DNA from: Fasciolopsis buskii | Taxonomy: Eukaryota; Platyhelminthes; Trematoda; Plagiorchiida; Fasciolidae | DNA length: 64,000 bases | Direction: 5' to 3' | Assembly: GCA_008360955.1 (NCBI GenBank) | Contig: LUCM01010445.1 | Location: 81,593-145,592 of the forward strand | Shown: in pieces, positions 43,873 through 56,095 of the stretch | Position numbering within the stretch: the stretch's first letter is position 1 | How the letters are laid out: each line of letters begins with the position of its first letter | Notes under the pieces: generated by a model | Databases searched by the model: none | What the model saw: only the letters and a program-made list of their open reading frames with translations | What the model was told of the DNA's origin: nothing | Position numbers and translations under genes: made by a program

Positions 43873-45851
43873 ATCATCCATGATTATGAAACACAATGAA
43901 CAATAATAACTGAATGAATATGGACCGCAACAAGATGGGCTCCCAACAAAACTGGAGCTCATCCGCTGCAACGACAGCGCCTACTGTAGTGAGTATGTGT
44001 GGAGGTATGTAGCGGTAAAAGGTTACGTGACATTCAAATACGACAGAAGGAGAATAAACGATAGCATAATTCATTCAGTATAGAGCGTCCAATACAGAAG
44101 TGTGAATGAGATTCATGCACAGATCCAAATACAACGAAAAAAAAACCTTGAAAATTTGGACCAATTTAACAGGAACCGCAACATTGGGCGGATGAACGAT
44201 ACGCGTTCGACTGCAGAGTCTGGCCCTTAGATCCAATGCCTTTCATTACCAGCCGAAGTGGCACTGTCAGTACCGTTTCCGATCTGAACGCCAGGCCCAG
44301 TGATCGGAACCACACAGAAATGAACAATGAGCTACAGCCAATATCGGTTTTCAGAATCGTAGAGACTGGATATTTGGATTTGAAACATAGGTATCCTCTT
44401 TATACATTAAACGGACAGCCTTATATTAAACAAAATTTGGTAAATGAAATAACAAAGACAGTTAGTTGACTGATGCGAAACAGAGTGGAAGAAAAATCAC
44501 TGCATTTTTCTAGGTCGGAAAACTCGTGGTACGGTGACTCGATTTTTCCAAATTCGACCTCAAGCTTACCGTACTGTTAGCAACATTGAGCTTATCGGTT
44601 CTGTTCGACTCTGACGGAGAAAGAACTGTGACCCTTTATCCTACCTGCCTAAAAAAACAGTGAGGTGCCATTTTATTCAGTTGATGACTCATTTCATTAT
44701 CAGTAAGTATTGGTTGCTGTTGGAGGACAGATAGAGAACCGATCACATGGGAACGTATTCTAATGAAAAGGTACCTTAAGCTAAAAACGCAGGGTTTTCG
44801 AGTAGCATGAATTCACGAGCGGTTACAATGTGAAAGAACAGGCATGGTCAAACTTGAGAACTGAATTGAACAGAATCATCGCGACCAAAGCATAAAAACG
44901 ATTTTCAACTTCTGATGTCTCCACATCAAAGCTAAAATTATGCGCAACATGGCAATTGACTTTACGTTTGAAATCTCATGCATTACCGTCCTGCTTCAAG
45001 ATGAACTGAAAGCGTAATAAGGCAAGTGCACGTACTTATATATATATACACACACACAAGCATCGTGGTAGATGGAGATCACCTGAGCTGTTCAGGGTAG
45101 GCGGATGACAAAGGTTTGTGTTCCACTACAATGCGTCAATTTAGTGCAAAAAATTGTACACTATTTAACCTTTGTGCGGAAGACGTGCACGAAGAAAGTC
45201 CTCGCAAAAGTAAGGATTATACGAAGATGATCAACTTTTTTTGCATGATACCAAAAAGATGCCGAACGTAAATAGAGAAACGTCAGTGATTAGAAAGGTT
45301 ACTCACTAATTTATGAGATAAACATTTCGACGAACTGAATAGACCGTCCAATGGTTGTGCTAAGCTGACGGTCGTTTTATCAGAATGAATCATTAACTAA
45401 CTGCAATTCTGGCTAATTTAGTCTTTTAAAAAGATTGCACAGGGAATTTAGAACTAATTAGGCCACTGGAAGGTTGAGATTTGGAGTGGCCGCTCATCGG
45501 CCATGCCTTATAACTCCAGGCTATCCAGGAGGACCAATGTATTGTTTCGACAATGGTGATTTGCGTACAGCTACCAGTAGAATAAAAACAAATGGAATCA
45601 TCGAAAACATTCCATCAAGTCCAATGAATTTGTGATCTCACATTTGAACATGCTACCTTGCCATCAAATTTCCAGTATCTGTGGCATAACTGAGTGGAAT
45701 TAAAAGACAATGCTCAGAGACTGAAAGACATATGATTCAAGGAAACCGTATGACTGACACCATAAGTTCAACTTTGCTAGTTAGATAAAATGCGTAAAAT
45801 TAACAAACGGTAACCTGCTAACAGTGGTATCACTTGCCACTGAATAAACAT

Positions 45852-45985
45852 TTATATATATATATATAATATTACACACTGGGTTGAAAACAAGCATGAT
45901 GCCAACGCAACGACATGTAAACGGAACTACAGAACGGGAACAAACAAGATGGAAACATAGCAAACTGTTTTTATGTTTTCGCTGT
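45852..45985 (+). repeat. Dispersed repeat A, copy 2
   Basis: AT run, AATATTACACAC, then TTGAAAACAAGCATG and downstream blocks homologous to 29357-29520, same orientation. See copy 1. Confidence 0.55.
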
Positions 45986-46554
45986 GCACATCCTTTGACG
46001 TTTTGGTCGTTGCGGATTATTTCTTAAGGGGTAAGAGTTCTGCAGACTCAACCGATCCCACACAATGGACGTATGTAACTTTTGTAACTGTCACAAAATT
46101 TACGAGAAGGTCTGGATATTTTCGAGTAAACATTGATGCTTTGATAACAAATATTTTTCTTATCCACATGAAATCCGTGTTCCAGTCTCACATTTAATGT
46201 GATAGCACCACCGGAGCAAAACCTTAAAAAACAACCTTTAGATTAAAAAAGCCCCATGTTGACAGAAGAAAAACAACAAAAACAGTTACCGTTGCTGGGG
46301 ACCATAATTTGGTTTAGTTTGCATGTTGCGTTCTCTGGGAAATCTGATGACTTGATTGGGTGCTCCAGCTCAGCAAGTTATTCCCTAGTTGAATCGTCCC
46401 TCAGGTTGAGGCTGAGCCCCCCTTTTAGGTGCACAATACCCTTCGGCTAATAGTGGTCGAGATGACGGATTATTGATCCATGTTCTGTTTCCTATACCTA
46501 TTCGTCACTGGGAGCTGCCATTGCTACCATTACTACTACCGCTGTTGTTAGTTC
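45986..46554. other. No assignable gene
   Basis: Short frames only, up to the 5' break of the LINE copy near 46555. Confidence 0.4.
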
Positions 46555-47328
46555 CTAGAAACGTGCCACACACTGCCGCCCTACCATCCTAGTCTTTCTC
46601 GACTTGAAAGGTGCTTTCGACTCCGTGGATCGACCAGCACTACTCAGTGCTCTCCACCGGAAGGGTATGCCAACGAAGTTTGTGAACCTGTTGCGAGCAT
46701 TGTACTCGCATACCTATGGTCGCGTTAGGGTATACGGTGAATTGTCACGTTCATTCGAAACGACTAGTGGCGTTCGACAAGGGTGTCCCATCTCTCCATG
46801 CTTGTTCAACTTCGTCATGGACGAGGTGATGGAAGATGCTTTAGGAGATCTCCGGGATGTAGGAGTCGACCTGGGAGGTGGAGAGAAGCTGTGCGACCTA
46901 GATTACGCAGACGACGTAGTGTGCCTGTTCGAGTCTGCGGACCATGCACAACGGGCACTAGATAGACTGTCGAGATCGGTTGCTCGGTTTGGCATGTGCT
47001 TTGCACCTTCAAAGTGCAAAGTGCTGTGACAGGACTGGACGACAGCAGCACCGAACTTGATACTGGATGGAGAGGAAATGACGATGGTGGACCGTTTCAC
47101 CTACGCTGGTAGCTGCGTGTTGAAAGATGGTAGCTCGGGATTGGAGGTAAATATGCGTATATCCAAGACTCGTGCAGCTAACGCTGGATCGAAGCACTTG
47201 TGGCGTCGGTCTGATATTTCACTGAAGTTGAAAGGTCGTGTGTGCTGTGCTGCAGTGCGATTAGTTCTGTTGTGCGGTTGCGAGACGTGAAGTATGCGTG
47301 TGGGCGATGTTCGTCGGTTGGAGGTTTT
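46555..47328 (+). mobile_element. LINE reverse transcriptase, copy a
   Basis: The best-preserved LINE copy. The frame at 46604-47029 reads palm motif A (VFLDLKGAFDSVDRPALLSA), motif B (GVRQGCPISPCLFNFVMDEV), motif C (LDYADDVVCLF, catalytic YADD intact) and FGMCFAPSKCKVL. It then hits a TGA and continues in another frame with FTYAGSCVLKDGSS, NAGSKHLWRRSDISLKLKGR and a degraded CET motif. The 5' half (endonuclease and fingers) is missing, so the copy is 5'-truncated near 46555. It stops at the single N at 47329. The family is RTE/CR1-like by motif recognition. Confidence 0.85.
46604..47029 (+). CDS. LINE reverse transcriptase palm fragment
   Basis: Open 141-codon piece of the LINE copy carrying motifs A (FLDLKGAFDSVD, with the first catalytic Asp), B and C (YADD). 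The catalytic residues that can be seen are intact, but the protein is truncated at both ends: a TGA replaces the codon after KVL, and there is no endonuclease or N-terminal part. In a full element this polymerase reverse-transcribes the RNA at a nicked target. Confidence 0.8.
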   Translation: MKGAFDSVDRPALLSALHRKGMPTKFVNLLRALYSHTYGRVRVYGELSRSFETTSGVRQGCPISPCLFNFVMDEVMEDALGDLRDVGVDLGGGEKLCDLDYADDVVCLFESADHAQRALDRLSRSVARFGMCFAPSKCKVL

Positions 47329-47329
47329 N
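47329..47329. other. Ambiguous base (N)
   Basis: The only undetermined base in the window. It lies exactly at the join of two LINE copies, which suggests an assembly or polishing problem there. Confidence 0.95.
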
Positions 47330-47755
47330 TTATTCGAAACGACTAGTGGCGTTCGACAAGGGTGTCCCATCTCTCCATTCCTGTTCAACTTCGTCATGGA
47401 AGAGGAGATGGAATATGCTTTGGGAGGTTTCCGGGATGTAGGAATTGAACTGGGAAATCGAGGGAAGCTGTGTGACCTAGATTACGCAGACGACGTTGTG
47501 TGCCTGTTCGAATCCGCGGACCATGTACGACGCGCACTAGATAGACTCTCGAGGTCGGTTTCTCGGTTTGGCATGTGCTTTGCATCTTCAAAGTGCAGAG
47601 TGCCGTTGCAGGATTGGATGACTGCAGTGCCGAACTTGGTGCTGCACGGAGGAACTAACGATTGTGGACCATTTCAATTATCTTGGTAGCTGCGTGTCGA
47701 ACAACGGTAGCTCCGTAGTGGAGGTAAATACGCGTGTATCAAAGGCTCGAGCAGC

Positions 47756-47757
<2 letters not shown>
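47330..47757 (+). mobile_element. LINE reverse transcriptase, copy b
   Basis: Begins mid-domain (LFETTSGVRQGCPISPFLFN), repeating motifs B and C (LDYADDVVCLF) of copy a at roughly 90% DNA identity by eye. After FGMCFASSKCRV it shifts frame at about 47664, continues with FNYLGSCVSNNGSS and is cut off by the AT tract at 47761. The differences from copy a show it is a separate copy, not a duplicate read of the same one. Confidence 0.8.

Positions 47758-47760
<3 letters not shown>

Positions 47761-47796
<36 letters not shown>
47761..47796 (+). repeat. TA dinucleotide microsatellite
   Basis: About 18 TA units that abruptly end LINE copy b. Confidence 0.9.
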
Positions 47797-47799
<3 letters not shown>

Positions 47800-50689
47800 G
47801 CTTGCTCCCGTACATGCAAAGATTTCATGCTGTACGAAAACGTACCGTGGGCACTTTATTCTAACTAACTAACTAAAACTAGAATAATACATACCACATG
47901 AGTAGTCAGTTCAACTCAGAGTCGATCGCATGATGGCTTCTGTGCTCAACCTTAGCCAAGTTTTGACATGTCTCTGTCAATAAAATAAACGGGTTAAGTT
48001 TTCATTTCTGTTTTGTGACAGAAAAACAAAGGTTTGTGCAACAGTCATGTTTGATAAGGTGCCGAAACCGAGGATGTGAAAAAGAACGATGGAAGCTTGT
48101 GAAATTATCATTACGGTCCTTGACATTTCTTTGTTTTGAGACGGATTATCTTTTTCTGTATGTTTACATTGTCGGAACTACAGGGTCACATGAAAGATAG
48201 TTCAGTTCGCTCAAAGTGCCTCTACTACTTGGGACGTGACCTATTATCAGATTTATCGCATTCAGTTGAACTCGTCAGGCAGCGAGTGGTTACGAGACAA
48301 ACGTAGTGCACACAATAGAAGGTTCGTCTCGCAAGCAAACTGAGTATTCCCGTTTTTTGTCTTACCCAACAGCTTTGACTCTAGTTCTCACTAAAACAAC
48401 AACAAAAGGCTATCACTACCAGAGTTCACAAAACACTGTATACACGTTCGTGGGGAATCAATACCCCTTACATTAAGCATGCCATGCATTTCATTCCTAA
48501 CTAAGGCAGCGTCATCAATGTGGAACTACCATACCAAAGGTTTACGTTGCAATGCCCGATTTTAACGGTGGATACGTTTGTAGGTTGCTGAAGATATTGC
48601 TATCAAGCTTGAACGAATGACTGGATGACAGTGATTGCGTGGAAGACTTGTTAAAAGGAGTACAGACAAGGAAGAGTTTGACACATCACCCAGGACCGCG
48701 GATGAAAAGTTTGCAGTTTATACAACCGAATCAACATTAACCTGCAGGACTCATATGAAGCAGATGAATACCAGAGAATATGTATTCATACCACGATGTA
48801 TTTCCGATGACTTTGTTCTCCAGACTAGTACTATTAGCTTTCAGCTTAATCAAAATAGGAAACACCAAACCGTGTACGTAAGCTTTTGAAATTCAACAAC
48901 TCGGTGTTGTCGCTACAGCGTGTAACTGTCTGACTTTTCAGCTAGCGTCGATCGCGTCTCTCAACCTACTTTGAGGTAGGTTAGTCGTAGCAACCAAAAC
49001 TTACCAATTATGCGCGATACCGACAAAGCAGCTATTGGTTTGCGAAAAGAACTGCATACGTAAAAATACAATGTGGCTCATCGCATTTGCACGCACTCTG
49101 GTTTTAATGTGATTTAAGTTCATCCAGCAAGCAAACACTCAAAATTAATGCCGAACATCATGAAGAGAAGAAATATTTCGCCGCGGAAATGGATCCAAAA
49201 TAGCTGTGAATACTTTGTGCTTTTCAGAGTTCTTGCTGACTCTCTCTAAACATCAGGTAGGCTCCAATTAGCGAGTTCAACAAGTTTGGCAAAAGCCGAT
49301 CACAAATAACTGGGGTGAATATATCCTCCCATCGGCCGCATTTCAAAGGGCTATTAGTTCCATCCAGTTTCCCTACTGAGTTTATTCTGGTGCAGTGGAA
49401 CTTGTCAAAAATATAACTCGGACGTAATGGAGTAGGCCGATCCATAGGACAGTACTTAAACAGACAATCTATTGCTAAACTGAATAGGTGGGTGGACAAA
49501 GAACAGACAATTTTTGTTCCTCAAATATTCAACTTTTAAGCACTCCCAGATAATGTTCACCTAACATGTGAGCTAAAATATTAAACCGATAAGTACTGCG
49601 GTCTTTTTACAAGGTTACTACATCTTCCTCGTCAGGTTCAACAGCAACGTACTTTTTCTTCTATGCTCCACTTCGGTTATTCTCCCCGCCTCCTCAATGT
49701 CACGTATGAGCAATCAATGCCCCCGCTAATTGGAGAAACTCACTGTGAGCGACAAGGAAAATGGCTGGGGTAATTCCATGGAGTTGAGCATTGAATTGTT
49801 GGCCCCCTTTGGGTTCCACATACTATCAACATCCATTCATCCAACAGATAACGTATGCAGTTATGTTTTTGGGCTCATTAACAAATGCCTCAAAAGCAGT
49901 TCGTAAATCTTTAAAAAAACATAAATGGTGAGCAATATACTGTAATTTTTAGCATCTAAAAGTGGGAAAACGCGTGGGGGGGGGACAGAGGTAAGGAGGG
50001 AAAAGCAAATTGATTTTCTATTATATATAAAAATGCGTTGCACCACATCATCCCTAAATCCGAAGAAAAACAGTTTGCTCAGAGTGGCGAAACAATCAGG
50101 AATTGTTCAGAAACGTTTCAGCTAACGGTAAATAATTTCGTGACAATTGATCGCAAAACGGAGAGGGAGACAGTTGAAAATCTGTTTTTTCACAAGACCA
50201 AAGGTAGGTCAAACTTGAGCAACTAATAATGACTTCAACCGCATCGAGTTTGTCCTGTGTTATCATTTGCCTGGTGAAAATAAGTGGACTTATTTGATCA
50301 TTCAACAATAAACTTCAGTTCTGGAGAACTCGCCGAAGTGTTCCTTTTATACCAATTGCTTGACGATCACCAAGGGATCCGCAGTTGTAGGACTTTATCA
50401 TTATGATAAGTAACCCAGGAAAACTCATCGCTTTCTGTCCAAATGAGCGTTATTTAACCATTGTGAGAACTAGAGTAGAGTTTGGCACAAATCTCACAAA
50501 GACTAGCCGAGTTAACAAAACCAATGCCGCGCTCGGCCATTTGTTATCGTTGACTGAGATGCACAAACAACACCGTTTTGTTTTGATAGATCTTCGCTTC
50601 GAGATTCCGTAGGAATATTGAAATATTCCGAAAAACTATCCATTATGTTTTAAGCCATTACCCTGGAATAAATCAGGAAGACTTCTGCG
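47797..50689. other. No assignable gene; one exon-like segment
   Basis: A CTAA repeat near 47862 and a poly-G near 49977. The segment at about 50101-50201 is open (SETFQLTVNNFVTIDRKTER) and ends at AAG|GTAGGT, but the acceptor is uncertain. No family recognised. Confidence 0.35.
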
Positions 50690-50760
50690 ACCAGTTGTGG
50701 ACCGCCACATGGATGAATGGGGAGGGGGTGTGGCAATCTACGTCCCGAGCTTCGAACCAG
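50690..50760 (+). pseudogene. Possible LINE endonuclease scrap
   Basis: Reads VVDRHMDEWGGGVAIYVPSF. The string R-x-D-x-x-GGGVAIYV is a hallmark of the apurinic-like endonuclease of jockey/CR1-type LINEs. The following residues do not continue the domain, so this is at most a short remnant. Confidence 0.4.
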
Positions 50761-51959
50761 GAATAATCACTGAAAGACAGCACGAGGTCGCATTTAGGTC
50801 GAGTAGCGGGTCCACTTTGTCCAGGTTGCTAGGGGCTGGGCGTTCAAGCTGCGAACAAACAGTTACCGATTTTGTCCTTTTATGCGGTTACCTCGCTTCA
50901 CATCATGTGACCGAAAGCGAAGAGCATGCCGTGAACTTTTTTGGACGTACACTTCTCTAAGGCAAAGAAGGTCATTGCTCTTCCTGTCGCTCTGGGCAAC
51001 ATGAGAACTTTTCGCGAATGATGCAACCAGGAGTAAAATATACACGACTGGAAACAAGTGTATTGTTTATCTCTGTTGGTTGCAGAGATAAAGCATACTG
51101 GCTGTTTTATAACAACTGTTGCGTTGTACTTAAGCAGTGGCGTATGAACTGACATGCAGATAACTACGCGACAACCAACCCCAGATCAACCTCTCTCTGC
51201 CTTAAATACAAGCAACCCTGATGTGTATGTTTTATCCATCGCGTCCGTTGTAGGCACATGCATATCGGTTGCTAGTAGAGCATAGTTCCACCCAACTTAC
51301 GACTGCATGTCGTTTGCACTGGGGAAAAAGTGAACTAACTGCCATCCCGTGCCCATCCTTGCTTGTGCGAAAAATGTGCACTATCTCCGAATGGGACTAA
51401 TGGCTAACCAACTGTTGAGAGATGCTGATGGAACCAGAAAAAGTAGGGTTTGGCCAAGAGATCTGTGGACTAAAGAGTGTCGGCCCATTGGGTAGAGCTT
51501 CTAGAATACCTCAATCTATCCAGTGTTTTCGTGGCCCAAATACTCAGAAGGAATCTCTGCTGTTACCAAACATGTCTCAGATGTCACTAAACTCAGCAAT
51601 GAAATCAGTCAAATAATGAAACCCATTAAATCTCTCAGTGTGATGCTGTAAAGACCCAATGTTGAAGCGTCTGGTGTATGCCAAGGTGGGGCCTGTCAGA
51701 CACTTTTGTCACTATGTACTTGATTATATAAACGGCAGCTCGACAAAACATCCCTTGCACCAATCGCTCTTAGTGAATATTAAGTGAATCCATTTTATTG
51801 CGATCTTTTCGTAGTATGAAAATCAACATTCTTTACTTCTGTGGTTAACAGGAATGATCAAAACAATTCCGATTGGAGCTGTGCGCTCTCCTCAAACTTT
51901 CCTAGTCACGTGTCAGTCAATTGTCTTTTGAACTAATTCACATCAGCGCACTTTTTGTG
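50761..51959. other. No assignable gene
   Basis: Short frames only up to the LINE copy beginning near 51960. Confidence 0.4.
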
Positions 51960-52790
51960 AACTGTTGTCGCAAGACCTGATTGGTTTAAAGATGAACCTT
52001 GTATTTTCAAGGAAAGAATCGGCCGAGGTGGGCAGATTTAGCCACTTCAGTGGTTACCTCCCACCAAGTGGTTGCACATTGGATAAAGTCCTTTCGCGAA
52101 TGCAGAAAGCTCGACTAGCATTCACCACTTTGAGGCATCCGTGGCGTCGGCGTTTACCGATTAAAGGTCGAGTGTACGCAACAACAATGAGGTGGGCACT
52201 GCTATACGGCTTCAAAACACTGCCGTTGATAGCAGAAGATATGTGAAGATTTTCGGCGTTTGAACACTGTCTTCGTATTATTGACAGAATCCCACCAGTA
52301 ACTCATAGGTTAGGCGTCAGGCACTGAGTCTTATAATTCAGTTTATAAAACAGGCACTGAATCAGAATAGGTTAAGTTGGTTGGGGCGTTTTGCACACTC
52401 ACAGAATGGTCGCCTCGTTGTATGCTATTCTACAAGGTGGGTGTAATGGCCGGGGGAAGGTTCGAGATGGCCAGTTGATAACATGGCAAAAACTATGAAA
52501 TGTTCAACCAATGGACTGGAACCTGTAGGCGCAGCTGGTCAATCGGGTTGGAGTATACGATATTTTCCGAGGCGATGCCTGGAGACAGTGGGTATTGTAT
52601 CTTCATGTCGAAAACGGTAGCGTGACTGTATCCCGAATCTTTTCCCTTCTGTGCAGCTGTTTAACTTATTATGCCGCAGCCAATCTTTGACTATTCCTCG
52701 GTTTTTTTTCTCTGATCATCTGATTCCGTGAGACAGCAGCCAAAACCCGGGCATGTTGGTGCAAAGTTAACCGTTATGCAAACTGAAAAT
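51960..52790 (+). pseudogene. Decayed LINE C-terminal region and 3' end
   Basis: Starts with FGMNLVFS-like sequence, then GRFSHFSGYLPPSGC, KARLAFTTLRHPWRRRLPIK and GRVYATTMRWALLYG, matching the C-terminal segments at 20.8 and 47.1 kb. TGA follows EDM at about 52244. The rest is recognisable in changing frames: FEHCLRIIDRIPP, NRLSWLG-like, GKVRDGQLITWQKL (matching the MTWQRG region at the window start) and DAWRQW. The 3' end with CAAAACCCGGGCATG lies near 52740-52760. Many stops; not functional. Confidence 0.65.
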
Positions 52791-55700
52791 GATTGAAGTG
52801 TAAAATGCGCAGAGTAACACTGACAAACAAATAGAAAGACAATCAACTACTAAACACAAAAATATAGAGCAAAGATCGAGAGCAAAATGTTTTACCTACC
52901 CAAATATAAAAATCAGAGCACAAAGTAGCCACGCCAGAGCACCATTCTGGTAGGAAACTTTTGTGACCACTTGACGCTGGCACATACCACAGTAGACGGA
53001 AGTCGGACCGGCACCAACAGAACTGACTTGTATGTGCGCTGTAGGCTGTTGACTAATTATCAGTGTAACAAATAAAAAGCAATGAAAATTTTCAAAATTG
53101 GAAGTACGAATGATTATGAGGTTAGATGAGTAAATTGTATCAAGTTTTAGAGTTGGGGAAAAAATAGTCTACAAACCAAAGAGTAAAGATGACGAGTCTG
53201 TTATCCTTAGTATTTGCTAACGCAAAGTAATGTTCAACAAATGAGCTGAGCTGAAGAAACCGAGAAGATTAAGTTAACTTTGCCAACAATCGAAAGGTTA
53301 TTCTGGCTGAAATTTACCGTAAAATGCTGTATTCAATCTACAGAAATGTAAATTGGCAGTGTGAAATTGCGTGAAAGGTAGACTTTTGCTAATATGATTC
53401 ACCTCAATGTTTTATATCACTCCCATATTTTGACCGACTGTAAAATAGTCGGGTGTTAATGAGGATGTTCCACTGCCAGTTAGCCTCGTGATGCACACCT
53501 TTGAGGCAATCTCTAGTCAACACACGTCTGACTGCGAAGTCACTACCTTAAATATGAAAAGCAGTGATAATAATTATGAGCCTTTTCTTTTTAGATCATT
53601 TGATACGTTTGCCACAGGCCGTTTATAAATCACCAACCGATATCGTTCATTTTTACATAAAATCCGGTCCGCTAGATAATAAAGATCTTTGAGCGTATTA
53701 CATGCTGCAAAACATAGTTCAGAAAATCAGATAAGTTCTAGCATTTCAAAAACCTTAACCCCGGTGTTGTTCTACTTCATTCACGCCGTAATGCGCTGTA
53801 TTGAGTTAGGAGGGTATTTATACATTTTACGCCACAGTTATTGGCTGGCCAGCAAACCCACATAAAAATGCGACATCCGCGCGACAATGAGTTAACCCTG
53901 CAGGTGTAAATTTGCATAGCTACAGGCTAATCCCTGGCCGAACGAGTCTTTTAATTTCATGGGATTACCTTTCGAATGGCACATTGGGAAACTAACGCAA
54001 ACATGATGATATCTTCTCAAAATTGTATGGACACAAGGAGGCTGTATGTCTGCTAAGACTTATTAAACAACTGCGAAATACTTGCACACTATCGCAATAC
54101 TGAGGGAAAGTGGAAGAGCTATAATGGGTCACTGCAAATCGTACTGCTGAGCAGCGTGTAGTCAACTGTGAAGAATGCGTTAGTACTTGGCTATTTCTTA
54201 AGCCTTTGGCAGCAAAATTTTCAAGAGGTAAACTTTTAAAGAGAATGAAAAACAGCACATCAAAAAGCCTCCCTCTTTGCTGATCATGCAAAACATTCTA
54301 TCTGTTGACATTTCACTTATACCTCATTTTCGATGACAGATAACGAATCTCCTAGAGGATTCATCGGACGTAATCTGAAAAAGATTGAATAAGAACGGTC
54401 AAGAGAAAACAATTATATTCTTCCGAGATGGGTAAGAAGTTTTGGGGGTAAATTTTATCCCATAGATAACAGGGTTTAGATAAGAGACGCTCTGTCGTCG
54501 TAGGGATTAAGAGATACCGTTTGATATTTATTGACAAATTGGGGGAAAATTTAGGGAAAACGTTAGGGAAAAAAGTTACTCATTAGCACTGAGACGTTTC
54601 AACCAACAGCTATCTCGGTAGAAAATTATGCATCAAGACGCAGTAGATAATTAGAAAGCTTTGTATAACTCGGGAAACCAAGGACTGTTTCTAAGTTGGT
54701 TAATAAATGAACCAAAGAAAATATTCGTTAGTGTTTCACTGAGATGCAATCGTTTTGATTGTAGGCTATTTTTTGGTCGGTTTTCGATTTTTTCGCCTAT
54801 TCTCTCGTTTGCAATCTTGTTGGTGATTTTAATGGATAAGAAAGACCAGATCAATGTAGGATTGTCTAGCAGTATAGCTTTTAAAAGACTCAAAACTTCT
54901 CCACTCCTATCAAAGCCCATAATAACTACACAAAAATCCACATAAGAAGTAAATACCCCGCTGCAACACTGATGGATGTAAGTAAACCACTAACAAGAAA
55001 TAGGAACATCGCAACCTGTACTATATGTAGACACTGAAAGACAAAGGTAATACATTGCTTATGAAAAAAACCTAATTGATGTGCTTAATTACAACGCTAG
55101 ACGATATATGAAGCAACTGTGCAGAGTGTGAAGACAGACGTCAATAAACTACGCGATGAAATAGCGCGGAAGTGTCTGCGCTCTCAAGGCAAACTTAATT
55201 CTTCAGATTGATGCAGATTTTTCCCGTGAATTTGTCTGTTGTTATGACAACTGTTGTCTAGACCTGAGGAAAGGGACACTTACAGAAACATGGTAAATGA
55301 TTTGCATACCTTAATGTCATTCAACAGTTACAGTTTCTGATCAACTTCGGAAGAAATGCTGATGGCCATTGTATCAGAACTATAGAAAAAACTTCCTCTG
55401 AAAAGGTTCGGTTACATTAATACTGGCGTGACGTCAACCGGGAGCCGCCACTGTGCAACAACAAACTTCGTTGAGTGACTAGTAGTGAATCATTACGCTT
55501 CTTACTTTCGCCATTAGAGGCTGTTTGCCATGTGCTCAGTTCGCCCTTCCAAGTCTGTTTTTACGATGGATTGCATTAAGACGGACCAATATTCTCTCTT
55601 TCTCGGGTGACAATAATGAAATCGACGATAATCAATGGAAGAAGGCTGAAGCCATACTCTTTCATATATATTCCATCAAAATATTTCCGTTATCCACAAA

Positions 55701-55987
55701 TTTTGAAATATTTCCTTTTTGCGTAAATCATTGGAGCTGGATTCTCCGGCAGCTTTTAAGCGAATATATAACTGTTTCAGGAAAAGCGTGCTCCGTATTT
55801 AGAAGTTCTGAAAGCTGGTCAAGAGCTTTTAGGAAGCCGAGATCAACTTATGATGTTAGGCGTATTCCGTAGACGGCTGACCACGGGTTATCTGTAGACC
55901 CGAAAACTTCTGCTAACACAAGGGCATACGATTTCGGCGATTAGCGAAGAAAACTAGTCGTTCCAGTGTGGTAATTCGATATTACTA
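52791..55987. other. No assignable gene
   Basis: AT-rich with short frames. GAAACGTC occurs on the minus strand near 54586 without a partner CTGANGA box. A 115-codon plus-strand frame at 55525-55872 has no recognisable domain. Confidence 0.4.
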
Positions 55988-56095
55988 GAGTCATTACTAC
56001 GGCTGACCTATTGAGAAACTGTGGCTCTATGCTACTCCCAATTTCAGGATCAAGATTGTCAGTCCACCCTCCCGTGTAGTGGACCCTAACGGATA
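55988..56095 (-). repeat. Dispersed repeat B, copy 2
   Basis: Minus-strand homologue of 23985-24092; see that entry for the shared blocks. Confidence 0.45.

Larger units (their letters stand above)
41707..45851. other. Mostly unassigned
   Basis: Includes a strong but unsupported donor CAG|GTGAGT at 41752, a short poly-G at about 42267, a copy of repeat C at 42835-42905, and AT-rich microsatellites at 43831-43872 and 45037-45059. No recognisable gene. Confidence 0.4.

Noticed and set aside
54570..54625. GAAACGTC on the minus strand as a third hammerhead
   Set aside because: No CTGANGA box or stem II partner at the right distance.
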